Assembly: GCA_000750105.3 (NCBI GenBank)
Contig: JPHH03000003.1
Location: forward strand, 1-64,000
DNA from: Tolypocladium sp. Sup5 PDA-1
Lineage: Eukaryota > Ascomycota > Sordariomycetes > Hypocreales > Ophiocordycipitaceae
Direction of reading: 5' to 3'
DNA length: 64,000 bases
Shown: one piece after another, positions 1 through 10,766 of the stretch
How the letters are laid out: each line of letters opens with the position of its first letter
Numbering within the stretch: position 1 is the stretch's first letter
Program-made: the position numbers and the translations under genes
The notes under the pieces: model-generated
The model's input: only the letters and a program-made list of their open reading frames with translations
Databases searched by the model: none
Told to the model about the DNA's origin: nothing

Positions 1-123
1 GAATAGGGTCTCTATAGAATAGAGTCACAAGAGGCAGAGATAGTAGGCAAGTATAGAAGGCAGTTGAATTGCTTGAGTTATCTCTATCTATTCGGGAGGT
101 AACGGTCCTATATATAATTAATC
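1..123. repeat. Partial copy of the foldback-element arm
   Basis: These bases are a near-exact direct copy of 166-288, which is the inner part of the left arm of the element at 124-1001. The match stops at 123/124: the intact arm continues with GGACCGGGCC at 289, whereas here the sequence jumps to TGTAAGAAATAGGG, the outer tip of the next element. The fragment therefore belongs to a second copy cut by the window edge and interrupted or rearranged at 123. It has no coding potential. Confidence 0.85.
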
Positions 124-404
124 TGTAAGAAATAGGGATAAAGGCAGGAGAAGGTAGTAAAGGAAGAATAGGGTCTCTATAGAATAGAGTCACAAGAGGC
201 AGAGATAGTAGGCAAGTATAGAAGGCAGTTGAATTGCTTGAGTTATCTCTATCTATTCGGGAGGTAACGGTCCTATATATAATTAATCGGACCGGGCCTC
301 GGGCTAATTATCTATCCGTAGCTGAATAGGCTATATTTCAGCTTGTATTAATATATAGTTATAATATAACTAGCTAATAGCTATTATTTAATAACTAATA
401 TAAG

Positions 405-515
405 ATAGCTATTATTCGGGAATATATATTCCCGACCGGGAATTTATATTCCCGATAGAAATAGAGCTAATAAAGGATAGCTATTATTCGGGAATATATA
501 TTCCCGACCGGGAAT
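405..515. repeat. Duplicated palindromic block inside the foldback element
   Basis: A roughly 39-bp block containing the inverted pair CGGGAATATA / TATATTCCCG occurs at 405-443 and again at 477-515. A further CGGGATTATATATTCCCG palindrome lies near 580. Each block can form a short hairpin within the larger foldback structure. Confidence 0.8.
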
Positions 516-620
516 ATATAATCCCGTATTATAATATAGCTTATATAATAATAATAAGGCTACTAAAAATACGGGATTATATATTCCCGTATAGAATAGA
601 GTTTAGCTAAGCTAAGCCAA

Positions 621-740
621 GCTGAAAGAGAGTTCTAATAATTCAGCCAGGCTGAAAGAGAGTTTAAATAAGTCAGCCAGCCTAAAAGAGAGTTCGAATA
701 ATTCAGCCAGCCTGAAAGATAGTCTATTCAGCTCTTCAAT
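621..740. repeat. 30-bp tandem repeat, four units
   Basis: Units start at 621, 651, 681 and 711 and share the core CTGAAAGAGAGTT followed by AATAATTCAGCCAG with a few substitutions. Degenerate copies of the CAGCC...GCTGAA motif continue to about 800, where the array merges into the right arm of the foldback element. Confidence 0.8.
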
Positions 741-1001
741 AATCCAGCCACGCTGAATTTAGCTATCTAATAATTCAGCCAAGCTGAAATATAGTCTATT
801 CAGCTACGGATAGATAATTAACCCGAGGCCCGGTCCGATTAATTATATATAGGACCGTTACCTCCTGAATAGATAGAGATAACTCAAGCAATTCAACTGC
901 CTTCTATACTTGCCTATTATCTCTGCCTCTTGTGACTCTCTTCTATAGAGACCCTATTCTTCCTTTACTACCTTCTCCTGCCTTTATCCCTATTTCTTAC
1001 A

Positions 1002-2498
1002 CTTATAGCCTCTCGTAATTAGCGATACTTAATTTTAAGTATCGCGATATTCTAGGGCCGCTTAAGGAACTTATCCTCTAAGATTAGTATAAATTTCTCG
1101 AATATAGCCCTTACGAATATAGCCTTTTTACTAACGAGCTAGCTATCGCGCTTAGCCTCGAGGATAAGCTCTAATAGACATAGCTCTTAGTCTAGGCTTT
1201 ATATAATTCGAGGGGATTAGGTTATCGAATTAGCTATATTTAATAACTAGGTCGCTGCCGTCTAGCTTACTTATATAGCCCGTAGTCTTAAGGGTATCGC
1301 GAGGATTATAATAGTACCGAAAATACTATAAAATACTTATATATATAACCGCATACTATATTACTAAGCTAGTATCGTAAAGATAAGGGGTATAGAGGGT
1401 AGTAAGTAAACTATTTGAATTAGGCTAGACTAGGCATAAGTACCCTAGACGGTATAAGAGAACCTTCGCACTAAAATTTAATAAGGACGTACTCTTATAT
1501 AGTCCTAGCTTATTTTTAACAGACTCGTAGATTAGGGCCTAAGGGAGAACGAATATACTAAAGGCTAAGTGCAACGATCGTCGTATAAGTTATAGAGTTA
1601 GTCCTTGCCTAAGAAGTTAGCTATTAGTCGGTGATACGAGTTATCGTATAAGTTAGTGCGCTACTTAACGCATAAGATAAGATAGGTATCCCCGTATAAG
1701 TTAGAGCGACCGTTTGCTATGTAAGTTAGAGCGACTATCTCCGTGTAAGTTAGAATACTAGTATAGTAGCGTGTAGTCTATAAATCAACGCCTATATAAA
1801 TAGGTCTTTGTATTATATAAGTTAAAGGTAAAGAGGCAAGGAGAGGCAACTATAGCTATCTTAAAAAATATAGGAGGAATTAACTAGGATTTTTTATTAT
1901 TAGAATCTCGAAAGCTTATAAACGTTATAACTTACGTTGATGCGTATATAAGGGACTATCTATTTATAGGGATATAGATATCTCTCTTATACCTATAGAC
2001 TCGCTAGGCGTCCTAATATTCCTCTACTTTTTTATATTTTCCGTTTTTCTAGTTAAGAGTCTAAACTAACACCCTAATAAAGTACTAAGTATTTTTAACT
2101 ACCTTAAATAGGACCTAGCTAACTAATACTTAGTACTCGTATTCCTATATTAATCTATATTACTTTTGCTATACTTCTTATAAAGTAATAAGAGGTTTTA
2201 CCTTAGGTACTTTAGTTATTCTTACTTAAGAGAATTATTAAGGGATTAGATACTCTAAGAGTTACTAAGTAATAGTTACTAATATATTAGTATTAAAGAT
2301 ATAAAAAAATATAGAGCTCTTAAAAGCTAGCTAAAATAATAAACGTATTTTTTCTTCTTTTTCTATTTAATTATACTTAATATAAGACCTTAAAAGTATA
2401 AAGTCTTAAGATAAGCTATTACCTTAATATTAGCCTTAGAGCTTTATAATAATACGCTCGAGGAAGGTCTGCCTTATAATCTTTAGCTCTATTAAAAA
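1002..2498. repeat. RIP-degraded repeat relic, AT-rich and non-coding
   Basis: About 1.5 kb of AT-rich DNA with almost no CA or TG dinucleotides (for example, the lines covering 1021-1140 contain none) but with CG retained, and very frequent TA. This is the classical pattern of repeat-induced point mutation, which converts CpA to TpA on both strands. Stop codons occur in every frame and no protein family is recognisable. A degenerate motif close to GTATAAGTTAGAGCGAC recurs about five times between 1582 and 1755. The block is probably an old retrotransposon or DNA transposon. It ends abruptly against the 3' end of the gene at 2499-3515. Confidence 0.8.
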
Positions 2499-3515
2499 CT
2501 ATGTAGAGTATTCTGGTCCCCAGTCGATAGACTCGGCCTTATTACCCTTACCCTCCATAACAGCCTCGAGCTTATCCTCGACGGTAACCCAGCCCTGGCG
2601 CTTCTGAGATATGGCGTAGCGGATGGGATCTCTCCACTCGCGCCACCATACCTCCTCGCTCTGGACGATGCACCTGCGGCCGGGCTCCCCGTTCTTTGTA
2701 GTAGCAAATGGCCAGACGGCCTTGACGACCTCGTACTTGTTCCTGCCGGAGAAGAGGCTGGTGACGGTTGTGAAGAACTGGTTGACCCTGTCGGGGTTAT
2801 GGACAAGGACGCGGCTGTGGGTGACGAGGAAGGTGACGTCGACGGCGCCGCGGTACTTTAGGGCGGCGACAAGGCTGCGCAGGTGGCCCTCGATCCAGGC
2901 GACGTCGAGGTTGGCGACGACGCGGTCGAGGGCAAACGACTTGACGGCGGCCGTGTCCTGGACAAAGCGGCGGCACCACTCGTCGAGGCCGCCGTCGCCG
3001 ACCTCGGGCAGGACGTCGGGGCGGGCGGCGCCCCGGTAGGCTACCTCGCCGTCGCCGATGCAGCGGATGTAGTCGATGCGGCTGCGGTCGTCGTCGGGCA
3101 CGAGCAGGCTCATGAGGTTGAGCTTGATGTCGAAGTCGACGCGGCGGCCGCGAGTGCCGCGGACCTGGATCTGGGGCTTGGGCGGCACTGTCGACTGGGC
3201 GCGGATCAGCGAGGCGAGGGCAGCGGCGTTGGTTGACAGGTACTCGGCCTTGGACGACAGCGTCGTTGAGTCGCTCGACAGCTTGAAGAGTGGCGGCGAG
3301 TAGAGCTTGTAGTCGAGCCGGGGCAGGCCGGGGTACCGCACGGGGCCCTTGCTGGCGGATGCGGGCGCGGACACGGCGTCCTCGTGCAGGTCCACCGTCG
3401 TCGTCATTATCGTTGTCGTCGTCGACGGGCCTGAGTAGGGCGGAGGTATGGTCGGCTGCTCCAGGTCGTCAAGGCCCGGCTCCGGCGCGTCCACCGGTGG
3501 CCGCGTCTTCTCCAT
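2499..3515 (-). CDS. Conserved fungal protein of unknown function (338 aa)
   Basis: A single uninterrupted frame of 338 codons starts at the ATG at 3515-3513 and ends with TAG at 2501-2499. The first 70 residues are low-complexity (Pro, Ser and Thr, including a TTTTIMTTT stretch). The rest looks globular, with motifs such as VRGTRGRRVDFDIKLNLM and a Trp-rich segment EVWWREWRDPIRYAI. I recall this type as a conserved Pezizomycotina protein; similar proteins sometimes carry unrelated automatic names, and I assign no function. There is no signal peptide or membrane segment. The last 20 or so codons prefer T- or A-ending codons (GTT, GGT, AAT, TCT, ACA), whereas the body prefers C or G. The stop codon touches the AT-rich repeat, so the 3' end may have been altered by RIP leakage or replaced by repeat DNA. 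It is divergent from the RNA-end-processing gene at 4400. Confidence 0.8.
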   Translation of the reverse strand: MEKTRPPVDAPEPGLDDLEQPTIPPPYSGPSTTTTIMTTTVDLHEDAVSAPASASKGPVRYPGLPRLDYKLYSPPLFKLSSDSTTLSSKAEYLSTNAAALASLIRAQSTVPPKPQIQVRGTRGRRVDFDIKLNLMSLLVPDDDRSRIDYIRCIGDGEVAYRGAARPDVLPEVGDGGLDEWCRRFVQDTAAVKSFALDRVVANLDVAWIEGHLRSLVAALKYRGAVDVTFLVTHSRVLVHNPDRVNQFFTTVTSLFSGRNKYEVVKAVWPFATTKNGEPGRRCIVQSEEVWWREWRDPIRYAISQKRQGWVTVEDKLEAVMEGKGNKAESIDWGPEYST

Positions 3516-4399
3516 GGCCCGGGGGGGGACGGATCCGGCGAGGTGTTTGGATATATCAAATAGCGCAAGTCACGTATGTCGATAAGAGGCAGCGCTTCAG
3601 GATATACAATATGTGAAGCTCTATGTCTGCGTGCATGTGTAGGTAACCGTGGTCGGGTGCTACGCCCCCAGATGTTGTTGGGCAATCGTGGATTCGTGGA
3701 TTCGTGGATTCGTGGTACGCAAGGCGGTAAGGTATCCGTAGGAAGTCAGCCAGCCAGGCGGCCAGGCTTGCTATTGATTTCAAGGTAGAGGTCCTCTGCC
3801 CGGTGGTTGCGTGTTGGTAGGTCGCATTGCGTTCGCATTCGCATGCAGGAAGCAATACGAGCCGAATATGGCAGCCTGGCCGGATGACGAAGCGCCCGAG
3901 GTTGTCAGCGAGGGACCACCTAAGTACGTAGTCCGTACAGTACGAGTACAGCCATCGAGCACTCGCCTGGTTCAGCCTCACCACAGCGGCACAGCCACCA
4001 CGGACGACTTCATGCCGCAAGTTGCCAATGACTCAACTCACTGTCATCGCCAACCACGGGGTGTGGTTGACTGATCCATTGAGCCCGCCAGGTCGACTCA
4101 CTCACCCTTGCGGAAAAGAAACCACTTGCGGCGCCTCTCTTGCCCAATGGAGCCGCCAGCACGGGTGACTCACGCCGGGAGCATCGACCTCACGCACAAC
4201 TGTGTGCACCCAGAGTCGCCATAAGGCTGCCCAAAGGCCCCCGGATCGAAGCATGGACGGCCCATATTACATGACATTGCACACCCGGACTCGGCTCACC
4301 AAACGCCGCCCCAACAACCCGACAAGATAGGGCAGAAAGCGATATCGTAGCCGACAGCCGATACGACAAACTCACCTACGATCACGCGCTGCTGAGATC
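3516..4399. promoter_or_regulatory. Divergent intergenic region, hypothetical gene / RNA-repair fusion gene
   Basis: This is 884 bp between two outward-facing start codons, so it should hold both promoters. It contains a CCAAT box at 4144-4148, a short GGATTCGTGGATTCGTGG-type tandem near 3690-3715, and a cluster of the window's GTAC-rich motif at 3922-3949. No RNA gene or credible small open reading frame is visible. Confidence 0.5.
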
Positions 4400-7300
4400 A
4401 TGGCGGCGGAAGACGCCTCATCGTTGCCGTCGGTCTCGCTCTCGGCCTCGTCACACGACACAGCTCTTTGCTTGATACCCCCCAGGGACCTCTGGCCGTT
4501 CCTCAACCGCGTCCGCTCCCTCTACGACAAGGCGTACGCCAAGTGGCCGCCTCACGTCAACATCGTCTACCCATTTGTGCGACCCGAGGCCCTGGCCGAG
4601 GCTGCGCGCGTCCTCTGCCTCGTCCACCTCGACGCCCATGCCCCTGGCCGTGTCAGTCTCAGCGAGGCAGATACCTTCACCCACAGGAGCCACAGCACCG
4701 TCCTCCTGCGCCCAGCCCACGGCCCGGATGCTGCGGCCATCTCGCGCCTCCGCCATCATGTCTGCCGTGCCTTGGGGCTGCCATCGGACGATGGGGCCTA
4801 CCAGCCGCACATGACGGTCGCCCAGAGCGACCATCCGCTCTCCGACTCGCACAGCTTTCTCCTCGAAAAGGCCCGTCTCCTGGCGCCGCTCTCCTGGGAC
4901 GTCTCCCAGCTCGCCATCCTCGTTCGCGAGCCGTCCTCGGCCCCCGACGAGGCTCCGGGGCGCATGAAGCTCTGGGGCCACCTTGATATCATGTCCGGCC
5001 AGCGCCAGCTGCAACGAATCGCCGTGCCCCTCGACTTTCCCCTGGAACATCATGCCGAGGACCCGGCTGCCGCTCCTCTGCCCCAGTCGCAGACGACATA
5101 CCGCTTCGATCCGTCCGACAATTCCTGGAACCCATTGCCCAGCCTGTGCCTCCCAGATGCTGCCAGCCAACCTCCAGACCACCTCATCATTGCCTCATAC
5201 AACGTCCTTGGGGAGTTCGTGTGGCCCCCCGACTCCGCCCGTTACTCTGCTATTGTGGCCAATATTCTGTCCGCCCGAGCCGCTGCCGACATCCTCGTCC
5301 TCCAGGAGGTCACGGATCATTTCCTGCCCTTCCTGCTAGACAGTGACCAGGTCTGCGCTCGCTACCCCTACTCAACTCACGGGCCCCCCGGCCGCCCCGG
5401 GGTCGGGCCCCTCCCTAGTCTCCTCAATGTTGTCGTCCTCAGCAGACTGCCCTTTCGGTGGCAGCATCTGCCATTCCAGAGAAAGCACAAAGGCGCCGCC
5501 GTCCTCACGCTGCCTACCATTCAGGTTCAAGAGTTGGGCGCGCCTGGACAACTGCAGCTGCCCCTGGTTCTGGCGGCATGCCATCTTACCCAGGGCCTCG
5601 TGGATGGCGCCGTCGTTGCCAAGAAGAACGAGCTGCAGAGGCTTCTCAGCCATATCTCCACCGAGTTCCCACGTCATGCTTGGATCATAGCCGGCGACTT
5701 CAACGTGGCAACCTCTTCGTATACAATCGACCTGGCGCGGAGGAAGCAGGACCTCTCCCCCCAATGTTTTCGATACTTCTGTGAAATCGAACCCATGCTT
5801 AGCGACGCCGGCCTCCAGGATGCGTGGCTAATCAGTAGGGTTGGGTCAGGGGAGTCCTCCAACGTCACGCGCGGCCAAGCAGCGTCGGAGGACCTGTACG
5901 AAGGCGAACAAGGCGCGACGTTCGATCCGCTGACCAACCATCTGGCGGCCCGGGCAGTCGGTGGGCTTAACAATCGACCACAGAGATACGATCGGATCCT
6001 CGTGAGTCGAAATCTCGCCCTTCGCCCCTGCGGCTTCAACATGTTTGGGGAGGCCCCCCCCCAGGCCAGCGACCACTGGGGCATCCGGTGCCTGCTAAAG
6101 CGAGAGGAGAAAAAAAGTGAGGATGATGCTATGAATGCCTCTGGTGAGTCTGTGGTGGTTCATCTGCATAAAGCGCCGCCATCCCTCGGTGGCATTGATG
6201 AATTGAAGGCTACGCTGTCGTCTCACGGATGTCTTCCGACCCGGGCAGACGAGGCTGAGAGAAAGGCCGCGGTGAGCCTGTTGGAGAAAGTCTTACTGGG
6301 CGTAGACCAGCAAGGTATGGGTCAAGATAACCATGCTGGGCCAGGGATGGTGCTTCTTCCGGTTGGTTCGTTCGGAATAGGAGTATGGACGACTTCGTCC
6401 GACATAGATTGCCTCTGTGTCGGATCTATTAGCTCCAGGACGTTCTTCGCCCTGGCGGCGCAGAGACTAAGGAAGGCCGCGCCGGATGGAATCACGATCC
6501 TTCGCCGCGTGCGGGTGAACTCGGGCACCATGCTGGAGCTCGATATCCGCGGCATCAAGTTCGACCTTCAATACTGCGCGGCTGCATCTATAGTAGAAAG
6601 GTGAGTCTCTGAAGGCCCCGGCAACCCAATTCTACGCCCCTTGATGTTCACAAGGTTCGCTCCTCCCAGATATCCAGAGGTAATGAAGCGCCCATCGTCA
6701 GATCCGGCATTTGCGCTGCCAATGCAAACGCTTGCCAAGCTGAAACCTGCCCGGGACCTCTACTATCTCCGCAGATCGGTGCCCGACATGGCGAAGTATC
6801 GCCTGGCACACCTCCTCATTAAATCATGGGCCATATCCAGGGGTTTATATGGGGCAAAATTCGGGCTTCTGGGCGGCATTCATATCGCCGTGATGCTTGT
6901 GCCTGTCTGTAAGTTATTGGCCAATGGCAATAGTCTCGTGTCCACTTCCGACATCGTCACGAGCTTCTTCCATCACTATGCCGACTTCGACTGGAAATCG
7001 AGATTGGTTTTCGACCCCCTTTTCCACAAGGACATCAAATACCATCGCACATTCAGAGAACCCCTGTGCTTGCTAGGCTGGCACGCTCCGTCTCTCAACA
7101 CGGCAATGAATGCTTCGACCCCAACCGTCCACACGATTTCCCTCGAGGTTACCCGTGCCAGGGCTCTTCTCTCACGGGAAGGGATAACGTGGAATGAGTT
7201 TCTCGGGCCAGGAGATGCGAATGCATCTTTGGGGTTGGCGGCTCGGGCGTCAAGCGAGTTCCTCCGAACATATAAGAGCTATGTGAAAATTGACGCCCGG

Positions 7301-8189
7301 TACTGGGGCTCATCGCCGAGCAAGGGCAGGAAATTCTTAGGCTGGCTCGAGTCTCGCTGTGTCATGGTGCTCGTCGGTATGGTCCCCGAGGATGTGAAGG
7401 GTTGGCGTTGTCGCTAACACTCGGTATACAGATATGGGCCGGAAAGTCCCGGCGGTCACGACCCGCATCTGGCCGGCGAGTTTTGTGCAGACGTCTTCTG
7501 TTCATGCCGACGAGGGCGATTCCGAGTACCATGGCTGCTACCTGGTGGGCCTTGAGTGGCAGGACAGTGGCGCTGTCGACAGGTCAAACGACGAGGCCAA
7601 GCATACTGAGCGAGCTCTCGAGGCCACACTGCGAGAATTCGAGGCTCGGATTCGAGGGGACGAGAAATATTTCGATAAAAGTTGCTGCTGGATGATGGCG
7701 TCTGTAGCAAGCGGCCACAGCCTCGGCGAAATGCAACCAGACTCAGCCCAATGGGGTGCTGGCGAGTGCGGCGAAACAGACTCGGAAGAAGACTTGGACA
7801 TGGAAACCGGGGATGATGAGGAGGTGGGAGGGGGGCTTGGGGTGTTTGATTTGCCTGGGGACACCGGAAAGCAGAAATCAACCACCACGAGGCAGAGCAA
7901 GGCGCATACGATGACCAAGCCAGCTGGCCTTGGCAAGTTTCGCACATCAGCCGACGTCATGAATAGACTCCGCTGGGATGCTGCCATGGACGCCAGTGAC
8001 TACTTGGTGGGATACGAGGATCGGTTCGCGGGGGCCCGAGAAAAGGCTCTAGAGCAATGGAAGAGCGAGCAGACGGACGACGAGTTCATCCCCCAGCACC
8101 GGATATTGTATTTCAAGCGCAGGAGCGACGGAGTAGTTGTTTGGGAGCGCAGGACTAGGACGGACGGTGTATTCGGCAGCGGGATATAG
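4400..8189 (+). CDS. Five-domain RNA-end-processing fusion: 2H phosphoesterase, EEP hydrolase, poly(A)-polymerase-like nucleotidyltransferase, MJ1316/DUF504 domain
   Basis: Exons 4400-6600, 6655-7376 and 7432-8189 give 1226 aa; both introns (54 and 55 bp) restore frame. Residues 1-200 form a 2H phosphoesterase with PHVNIVYPF (His52) and YQPHMTV (His137). Residues 262-565 form an endonuclease/exonuclease/phosphatase fold with SYNVLGE (Asn268), LQEV (Glu303), GDFN (432-435) and SDHW. Residues 650-725 carry the polymerase-beta-type motif GSFGIG...SDID (Asp668, Asp670), followed by a poly(A)-polymerase central region (IKSWAISRGLYG) and an RNA-binding-like region ending near LESRCVMVLV. Residues 1148-1226 match the MJ1316 RNA cyclic-group end-recognition domain (DUF504), with GYEDRF, IPQHRI and VVVWERR. 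Inference: it recognises, hydrolyses and re-extends damaged RNA 3' ends, possibly 2',3'-cyclic phosphates. All visible catalytic motifs are intact. No localisation signal is evident. Substrate and partners are unknown. Confidence 0.9.
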
Positions 8190-8807
8190 GTTCAGTGACA
8201 GTCCCGTCGAGCCTACCCTGGAGACTCATCATCTCTTGGCTACTACTCGCGGCTCTGTGTCTTGCTCGTCGACAGTCAGGCCCGTTTAAATTCTCCGTGT
8301 CCTGAAGCCACAAGTCCTCCCCACGCTGACGCTGGCTTGCAATTGCCGATTGCCAGGAATCTAGGGCTGCTAGCCATCAAGGCCATGCTCCTAGGACATC
8401 AACGTCAGCCCACAGCAATGTGCTTCGAGGCTGGCAGTCATGCCCTGAGCTCACGAGGCATCGCCTCTCCTCCTAAAGAGCACTCTCTCGTAGACGCTGT
8501 TCAGGGCACGAACTGTCGTCAGTTGCCCCACCTCGCCGCGGCATTCCTCGGTGAGCAGGCCGACCCTGTACACGGCCGTGTTTCTGGCACCACTCGGAGA
8601 GCAGCAGCTTGCTGAGGTATTTCTGTCACCCTGCACTCCATTACTGGCAAGCAGTTGCGAGACAATTCTCAGGGACGCACCGCACCCGGCCCAGGAGGTT
8701 TGTCTGGCGTGGGCGCGACTACTCGACGTCTCCTATATAGCAATGCCAGCCCCTCAGGCGCCCAACTGCCCCCATCCAATTGATCTGAATGGCGAAAGAG
8801 AGGCGTC
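8190..8807. other. Convergent intergenic spacer
   Basis: These 618 bp lie between the 3' end of the RNA-processing gene and the 3' end of exo70. They should contain the two 3' untranslated regions. I see no RNA gene, repeat or credible coding frame. Confidence 0.5.
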
Positions 8808-10766
8808 TCACGAGGCCAGGCTGAGAAACACGGCTGCAATAGCTGATTTATCGTATTTGACATATTTGCCTTTGCCCTTGTCGATTTCATGATAGCGATC
8901 CCAGAAGCGATCGTAAAGGGGCTGCAGTTTTCGACGAATATCCTCTCCGAACATGGACCGCACCTCCCGCTCCATGCTATAAGATCTGTGCTTGGAAACC
9001 ATGTCGTCAAACGCGCTGTTGAATTGAGAGAACTTCTCCTTGATTTTGTCCTTGTCCTTGCTGCTTAAGCCCTTGACAACTGAGGCTGAGTCGGCTGGGC
9101 CAGAGGTCGGGCGTTGAGTGCGGTTGGTGTGAATGGTGTCGAAGAGATACACAGAGAGATCCTTGCAGATGTCCGTATATGACGCAGTAGCTTTCTTGCG
9201 CCACTGCTCGAGCACGTCCAGCCGCGACTCGAGAAGCGGGCCGAGATCTGAGTCTCGAATCATGCGCTCGACAATGACGATACAGTTGGCGACAAAGACG
9301 CCAACGACCGACTTGCTCCTAAGCATTACTCGCGCTTTTTGTTCCAGCGAGGACAACAGGACGTCGATCGTATCCAGGCAATAATGTGCAAAGATATCCC
9401 TGCCGTCTGCGCCGATGTCGAACGATGCCAGGCTTGGGACGGCGTCGGTCGAACGGCCGCTAGACGCGGCGCTTGCCTTCCACCCGCCGTCACCCAGAGA
9501 AATCATAATACTAGAGATTGGGCGCAGGAACTCAACCATGGCTTGCAGCCGCTGCATTGTTTCCGAAACTACCGGCGTCGGGGCGCCATCCGAGGGCAGA
9601 GCCTGTAGGCCACTGACTTTCCGCTTTGTTTCCTCGAGCAGCTCCGAGAGTGATGACTTGGCGGTCTCGCGGACGGGCTTTAAAGCGGCTGACAGTGACG
9701 TCTTGAGCTCCCCTGTCCTTGTGTCCAGCTTCCCAGATAGGTTGGTGAGGATCTCGGTAACTTCGTAGGCCAAGTAGCAGTCGGTGCTGAGATGGGACTT
9801 GATGTGAGCGTTGAGCTCCCGAGCTGTCCGCGCGAGCTCCGTCAGAGCGGCTTGGCATGTCGACTGAAACACGCTGCCCCAGTCGTCGCGGGTGAATATG
9901 CTGCATATGTTGTCATATTCGGACAGAAAGAGGCCTTCCAGTGCCTGGGCGTAGGTGCCTATCCCGTTGGTGCCTGCCCGGTATATGGCGCCAGGGTTCT
10001 TCTTCTTGGCCGTGTTGACGCTTGCCGAGGCTAGATTGGCCAGCGACGACGACAGGTATGGCCCTCGTACGTCAGCAAATATTTTGGCGACGGGTACATC
10101 ATGGCCACCGTGCTGCCGTCCGCCGGCTAAGTAGGCGTAGACGAGGCCCAGCCGTGCAATCTTGTCCTGCGGCAAGACGGGGAATGGCTTTTCCTTGGTG
10201 ATGTAGTGGAGAGGTTCGATGGAACGCGGTGTCTCGCCGCGGAGCAGCTTGTCAAAGTAGTTCTCGAGCTGGGTATTGCCAGACTTGATGAGGCGAGTGA
10301 GGTCGGCCATGGTGTGCTGATTGGCGCGCAGGTTGGATGCTTGCATCTCGGCGAAAGATTTGCTGAGGCGCTTGACAGAGGCCAGGTAGTTGGACAAGCC
10401 GGCCTTGTCGGGGCCGGCGCGGATGATCTGCTCCTCGCTGTCCTTGTTGTCGGCGGGTTGGCGAAGGCGGCCAATGGCGGCGAGGACAGCGTCGACATCT
10501 GTCGCGGCTCAGGACGTGAGGGGGGACCAGGGGCGCGAAGGGCAAGACTCACTGTTGCCCAGCAGCTGTAGGCGCTTGGTCTCGCCACTGAGCGGGCCAG
10601 CAACCTCTCGCACGCTTTGGCCGGATGCTTCGAGGCGGCCCAGGCAAGCCTGGATCTTCTTGGTCAACTGCGTGGTCTTGTCGAGGCGAGAGTTGAGGAC
10701 GTCGACCTCAGCCCTCGCCTCTTCATCGACGGCATGGTGGGCCGTGTTTGATAGCCCAACAGCCAT
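8808..10766 (-). CDS. exo70: Exocyst complex component EXO70
   Basis: Exons 10766-10553 and 10498-8808 (54-bp intron) encode 634 aa, close to the 623 aa of the yeast protein. Exo70 is a rod of stacked helices that binds PI(4,5)P2 and Rho GTPases and tethers secretory vesicles to the plasma membrane within the exocyst, at hyphal tips in filamentous fungi. The N terminus has the expected heptad-rich helix (DVLNSRLDKTTQLTKKIQ) and the C terminus ends with a basic segment (DKGKGKYVKYDKS) of the type that contacts phosphoinositides. The ATG at 10766 is the first in frame; GTG or TTG codons further upstream are not credible starts. It is divergent from mcm3, with 412 bp between start codons. Confidence 0.92.

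Larger units (their letters stand above)
124..1001. mobile_element. Foldback/MITE-like element with 222-bp terminal inverted repeats
   Basis: Bases 124-345 and 780-1001 are reverse complements with only scattered mismatches; the tips are TGTAAGAAATAGGG and CCCTATTTCTTACA. The two arms flank a 434-bp non-coding centre, giving an 878-bp non-autonomous element. The centre holds two copies of a block rich in TTCGGGAATA palindromes (about 405-443 and 477-515, 72 bp apart) and four 30-bp tandem units starting at 621, 651, 681 and 711. No open reading frame longer than 60 codons is present, so any transposase would act in trans. I cannot see a convincing target-site duplication. CA and TG dinucleotides still occur here, unlike in the neighbouring relic, so the element is less affected by RIP. 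It could be a MITE, a foldback element or part of a larger nested repeat. Confidence 0.75.

Noticed and set aside
1002..2498. Possible retrotransposon polymerase remnant
   Set aside because: RIP has introduced stops in all frames and I could not recognise a polymerase or gag motif; kept as an unclassified relic.
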